In this document: piece by piece, positions 61,116 through 64,000 of the stretch | How the letters are laid out: each line of letters opens with the position of its first letter | Position numbering within the stretch: the stretch's first letter is position 1 | Source of the DNA: Rhodococcoides kyotonense | Lineage (GTDB): Bacteria > Actinomycetota > Actinomycetes > Mycobacteriales > Mycobacteriaceae | Assembly (NCBI RefSeq): GCF_001645385.1 | Contig: NZ_LVHI01000039.1 | Span: forward strand, 62,001-126,000 | Length of the DNA: 64,000 nucleotides | Reading direction: 5' to 3' | Made by a program: the position numbers and the translations under genes | The notes under the pieces: model-generated | The model's input: the letters and a program-made list of their open reading frames with translations, nothing else | The model's database searches: none | What the model was told of the DNA's origin: nothing

Positions 61116-63026
61116 GTGGACTTTCTCACCTACGCCTCGCTCGGATTGTCGACGGGTGGCGCCTACGCACTGGTCGCGCTCGGGCTGATCGCCGCCTACC
61201 GCGGCACCGGCGTCATCAATTTCGCGCAGGGCGCGCTGGGAACTTTCGGTGCTTACTCCTTCTGGAAGCTGCACGAAGCCGGCTTGCCGCTCCCCATCGC
61301 CATCGCAGCAGGCGTCGTGGTCAGCGGTCTGATCGGCGTCGCCTTCTTCGCGATCGTCGGCAAACGCCTGGCGCATGCACCCGTTGTCACCAAGATCCTG
61401 ATCACGCTCGGTCTACTACTGGTTCTGGAAACCGTCATCCGACTCGTCTGGACCAATCACCAGATCACCATCGATCCGTTCCTGGTCAGCGGTGGGTTCG
61501 AGGTCGGCGGGGTACGCGTGCAGAACATTTCCGTCCTTCTCGGAGTCACCGCCCTCGTCGCCACCACAGCGTTGCATGCGCTGTTCACCCGAACGCGGTT
61601 CGGCTTGATCACCATGGCCATCCAGGACACCGACCTCGGTGCTCAGTCCATCGGTATCGATCCACGTAAGTGGGGATCGGCCGCATGGGGTCTCGCAGGT
61701 GTGCTGTCCGCTGCAGGCAGCGTCCTCGTTCTCCCGATAACGCAGTTGTCGCCGACGTCGGCTGCGACGATTCTGGTCCCTGCGCTCGGGGCCGCGCTCG
61801 CGGCGAAGTTTCGCAGATTCTGGGTGGCGTTCGGCGTCGCGATCGGAGCCGGTGTTCTCGAGGGCCTCGTGACCGGACTGTACGACGCGCAACTTGCGCG
61901 TGCCGTTCCGCACATCATCGCGCTCGCAGTTCTCATCGTGTTCGCACGCACCGACATGAGCCGAGGAACCCGCGAGGTCAAGGCGGTCTTCCACGTCGGA
62001 TCGGGACGAATCCGCCCGCTGCATGTCGTGATCGGTACCGCTGTCGTCGTCACGCTCGTCACCTTCGGAAACGGTTCGACAGTCGACGCATTGAGCCTCA
62101 CTGCGATTTTCGGCCTCGTCGCTCTCGGCATCGTCGTGTCGACGGGTTACACGGGCCAGGTCAATGCACTGCCGCTCACGTTCGCCGGCATCTCCATGCT
62201 TGTGTTCGGTGCAGTGAGCCACCACGGCGCCTCGCTCCTCACCGCCGCGGCGGCAGCGGTGGTCGTCTCCTTCGTCGTGGCAGGCCTCTCGTCGATCGTG
62301 TTCATACGTGCCCGCATCTACGAAGTGACCATCGGGTCCCTGGCAATCGCGTCGATCGTGCAAGTCCTTGTGTTCTCGGTGGACAAGTTCTTCAACGGCA
62401 CGACGGGATGGGCCATCGGTGACACCGAGCTGTTCGGGATCTCGTTCAGCAACATCGTCGAACCGCAGAATTTCGCACTGCTGGCGTGGACCGTGCTGAT
62501 CGTGGGGCTGATCGTCGTCGCGAACATTCGACGCTCTGCTGTCGGCCGATACCTGCTGTCGGTGCGCCAGGACGAGCGCCTGCCCGCCGCTCTCGGAATC
62601 AACGCTGTGCGAGCGAAATTCACGTCGATTCTCCTGTCGGGCACGTTGTGGGGGCTCGCGGGAATTCTGCTCGCGATTCAGCGTGGGTTCATCTCCAAGG
62701 GTCAGATCACGTTGGAGGGCTTCACCTACAGCGACTCGTTGGCACTGATCGCGTTCACGATTCTCGCCGGTACAGGACATCTCGCCGGCGCGGTCCTGGC
62801 AGGGTTGTTCGCCCCAGGTGGACTCCTCGCGAGCATCCTGTCCTTCACACTCGACATCAACGACTGGTTGTCGTTGTTCTTCGCCGCGAACATGATCCTC
62901 GTTCTGACCACCGAACCCGACGGTGTCGTCGGCCAGTTCCTTCGGCTCCGCGACGCGGCGTTTCGCACGTTCCGATCGGCTCCCGTACAGAAGGAGAAGG
63001 TGCATGCCACGCTTGAACGTCAGTGA
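61116..63026 (+). CDS. Branched-chain-type ABC permease, LivH-LivM fusion
   Basis: A 636-residue permease. The N-terminal half is LivH-like (GLSTGGAYALVALGLIAAYRGTGVINFAQG, a LivH signature) and the C-terminal half is LivM-like (LGIVVSTGYTGQVNALPLTFAGISMLV, FISKGQITLEGFTYSDSLALIAFTILAGTGHLAG), with about 16-18 membrane segments. Such fusions replace the usual two permease subunits. GGGAGAG precedes the GTG at 61116. It overlaps the ATPase gene by 23 bp. No substrate-binding protein is in view. Confidence 0.9.
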   Translation: MDFLTYASLGLSTGGAYALVALGLIAAYRGTGVINFAQGALGTFGAYSFWKLHEAGLPLPIAIAAGVVVSGLIGVAFFAIVGKRLAHAPVVTKILITLGLLLVLETVIRLVWTNHQITIDPFLVSGGFEVGGVRVQNISVLLGVTALVATTALHALFTRTRFGLITMAIQDTDLGAQSIGIDPRKWGSAAWGLAGVLSAAGSVLVLPITQLSPTSAATILVPALGAALAAKFRRFWVAFGVAIGAGVLEGLVTGLYDAQLARAVPHIIALAVLIVFARTDMSRGTREVKAVFHVGSGRIRPLHVVIGTAVVVTLVTFGNGSTVDALSLTAIFGLVALGIVVSTGYTGQVNALPLTFAGISMLVFGAVSHHGASLLTAAAAAVVVSFVVAGLSSIVFIRARIYEVTIGSLAIASIVQVLVFSVDKFFNGTTGWAIGDTELFGISFSNIVEPQNFALLAWTVLIVGLIVVANIRRSAVGRYLLSVRQDERLPAALGINAVRAKFTSILLSGTLWGLAGILLAIQRGFISKGQITLEGFTYSDSLALIAFTILAGTGHLAGAVLAGLFAPGGLLASILSFTLDINDWLSLFFAANMILVLTTEPDGVVGQFLRLRDAAFRTFRSAPVQKEKVHATLERQ

Positions 63027-63825
63027 CCTGTCCGTCGACATCGGAGACCACAGGATTCTGAACGACGTGTCCTTGTCGGTGCCCGAGGGCCGAATCGTCG
63101 GACTACTCGGAGCCAACGGCGCAGGAAAGAGCACCGCGATCGACGCCATCACCGGGTATCAGCGCGTCACGTCGGGCACCGTCGAGGTCGACGGCAAGGA
63201 CGTGACGAGGACGACCGCACCCGCTCGGGCCCGTCACGGCCTCAGCCGCACGTTCCAGGACTACCTGCTGTTCGAGGACCTCACCGTGGAAGAGAATCTC
63301 CTCTCCGCCACGGAAGTCAGGAGCCGAAAGTCGGTCGCTGCCAGCATTGTTCGGTTCGGTCGGCCCGGCGGCCAGGAATTTGCGCGGGTCGACGAGGTTC
63401 TCGTGGCCCACGGTCTCGACGCCATACGCCACAAGCGCGTCGAGGAACTGTCTCTCGGTTGGCACGCACGAGTGAATCTGGCGCGCGCCGTCGTGCAGGA
63501 TCCGTCCGTGCTGTTGCTCGACGAGCCGGCCGCCGCGCTCAGCCTCGATGCACGACGACGCGTCGTCGACACCGTCAAGAACATTCGTGACACCTCGGAC
63601 ATCGCAATACTGTTGGTGGAGCACAATTTGGACGTCGTCACCGAAGTCTGCGACGACATCTACGTTCTCGAAGCGGGGTCCGTCATCGCGCACGGCCCCA
63701 CTTCCGAGATCCTCGATCATCCGATGGTTCGGTCCATCTATTTCGGCGAGAAAGAATCCGGAGCTCTACCGGCCGGGAGCGGAGCCGGCGGAGTGACCCA
63801 GAAACGCACCGAGGTGACCGCATGA
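63004..63825 (+). CDS. ABC transporter ATP-binding protein, LivG-like
   Basis: A 273-residue ATPase with Walker A GANGAGKST at 36-44, Walker B VLLLDEPAAAL and the H-loop LLVEHNLDV. The signature motif reads LSLGWHARVNLARAVV, whereas LivG proteins normally have LSYGxQRxxEIARAL, an unusual substitution. GGAGAAGG lies before the ATG at 63004. Works with the fused permease and the next ATPase. Confidence 0.9.
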   Translation: MPRLNVSDLSVDIGDHRILNDVSLSVPEGRIVGLLGANGAGKSTAIDAITGYQRVTSGTVEVDGKDVTRTTAPARARHGLSRTFQDYLLFEDLTVEENLLSATEVRSRKSVAASIVRFGRPGGQEFARVDEVLVAHGLDAIRHKRVEELSLGWHARVNLARAVVQDPSVLLLDEPAAALSLDARRRVVDTVKNIRDTSDIAILLVEHNLDVVTEVCDDIYVLEAGSVIAHGPTSEILDHPMVRSIYFGEKESGALPAGSGAGGVTQKRTEVTA

Positions 63826-64000
63826 CGATGGCAATCGACACCGCTGGCCTGCACGTGAAGGGCCTGACCGTCGACTACGGCAACGGCGCGGGGCTGTGGG
63901 ACTTCGATCTCGACGTCGCACCCGGCGAAGTGGTCTGTGTCATCGGCAAGAACGGCGCGGGCAAATCCAGTGCATTGCTGGGCATTTCGGGTTTCGTGAA
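63822..64000 (+). CDS. ABC transporter ATP-binding protein, LivF-like, partial
   Basis: The frame opens with ATG at 63822, overlapping the preceding stop as ATGA, and runs off the window after 59 codons. Walker A GKNGAGKSS lies near residue 43. The second ATPase of the branched-chain-type transporter; the rest, and probably the substrate-binding protein and a flavin reductase, lies beyond the window. Confidence 0.85.
   Translation, partial: MTMAIDTAGLHVKGLTVDYGNGAGLWDFDLDVAPGEVVCVIGKNGAGKSSALLGISGFV

Noticed and set aside
61416-63152. A 578-codon minus-strand open frame
   Set aside because: It lies antisense to the LivHM permease and the start of the LivG gene. Its translation is a string of Arg/Gln/Asp/His without a domain, as expected from the complement of GC-rich hydrophobic codons.
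1-64000. tRNA, rRNA, CRISPR arrays, insertion sequences and phage genes
   Set aside because: No cloverleaf with a TTC-loop, no regularly spaced repeats, no transposase or integrase motif, and no large codon-use or composition break except the AT-rich leader before 58482.

Overview
The window is high-GC actinobacterial DNA, most likely a Rhodococcus or a close relative in the Mycobacteriales. The evidence is a mycothione reductase (mycothiol chemistry), an MCE-family protein, a MoeY/Rv1355c-like ThiF protein, a KstR2-type steroid ring C/D degradation locus, many GTG/TTG starts and 4-bp ATGA/GTGA gene overlaps. I see no rRNA, tRNA, CRISPR array, insertion sequence or phage gene. Almost all of the DNA is coding.

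Layout. 1-7.9 kb: the end of a PIG-L-like deacetylase, a membrane-anchored alpha/beta hydrolase, a LacI-type regulator convergent with an aldo/keto reductase, then a solitary MCE protein next to a YhgE/SNG1-like membrane protein, and a methyltransferase divergent from an HxlR regulator. 8-12.3 kb: a MoeY-like ThiF protein, a membrane diguanylate cyclase, a GNAT-like protein and a DUF4436 protein. 12.3-17.2 kb: a stand-alone pyruvate-dehydrogenase-E1-like enzyme, a thiolase, an SDR and a DUF503 protein. 17.3-20.4 kb: two inositol-type catabolic genes divergent from a LacI regulator.

20.5-34.8 kb is the best understood block. It is a KstR2 regulon for the steroid side product HIP (rings C and D): fadA6, ipdC, ipdB, ipdA, echA20, two SDRs (Rv3549c/Rv3548c-like), ipdF, fadE30, an extra enoyl-CoA hydratase, fadE31, fadE32, fadE33 and kstR2. 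Three intergenic sites match the published KstR2 operator (14/14, 13/14, 13/14). An acyl-ACP-thioesterase-like gene shares one of these operators.

35.0-45.6 kb is a LysR-flanked catabolic cluster. It holds the 5-oxoprolinase genes pxpABC, a transporter, two SDRs, an idonate-dehydrogenase-like enzyme, a 2-hydroxyacid dehydrogenase, a class I aminotransferase and an RraA/HMG-aldolase-like protein. Together they read as a possible route for opening and breaking down a substituted pyroglutamate. This is the most likely undescribed pathway in the window.

45.6-56.9 kb is mixed housekeeping and transport: a pfkB-surE pair, mycothione reductase, a stress-type SDR, a TetR-DHA2 efflux pair with a readable promoter and operator, a GyrI-like protein, DedA, a PhyH-type dioxygenase and an APC amino-acid permease with a 20-bp inverted repeat at its promoter. 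57-64 kb is a sulfur-acquisition-like cluster: two DszC/SfnB-type monooxygenases, an NtaA/DszA-type flavin monooxygenase and a branched-chain-type ABC transporter that runs off the end. It is preceded by a cysteine-rich upstream reading frame that overlaps the first gene out of frame and looks like a translational cysteine sensor.
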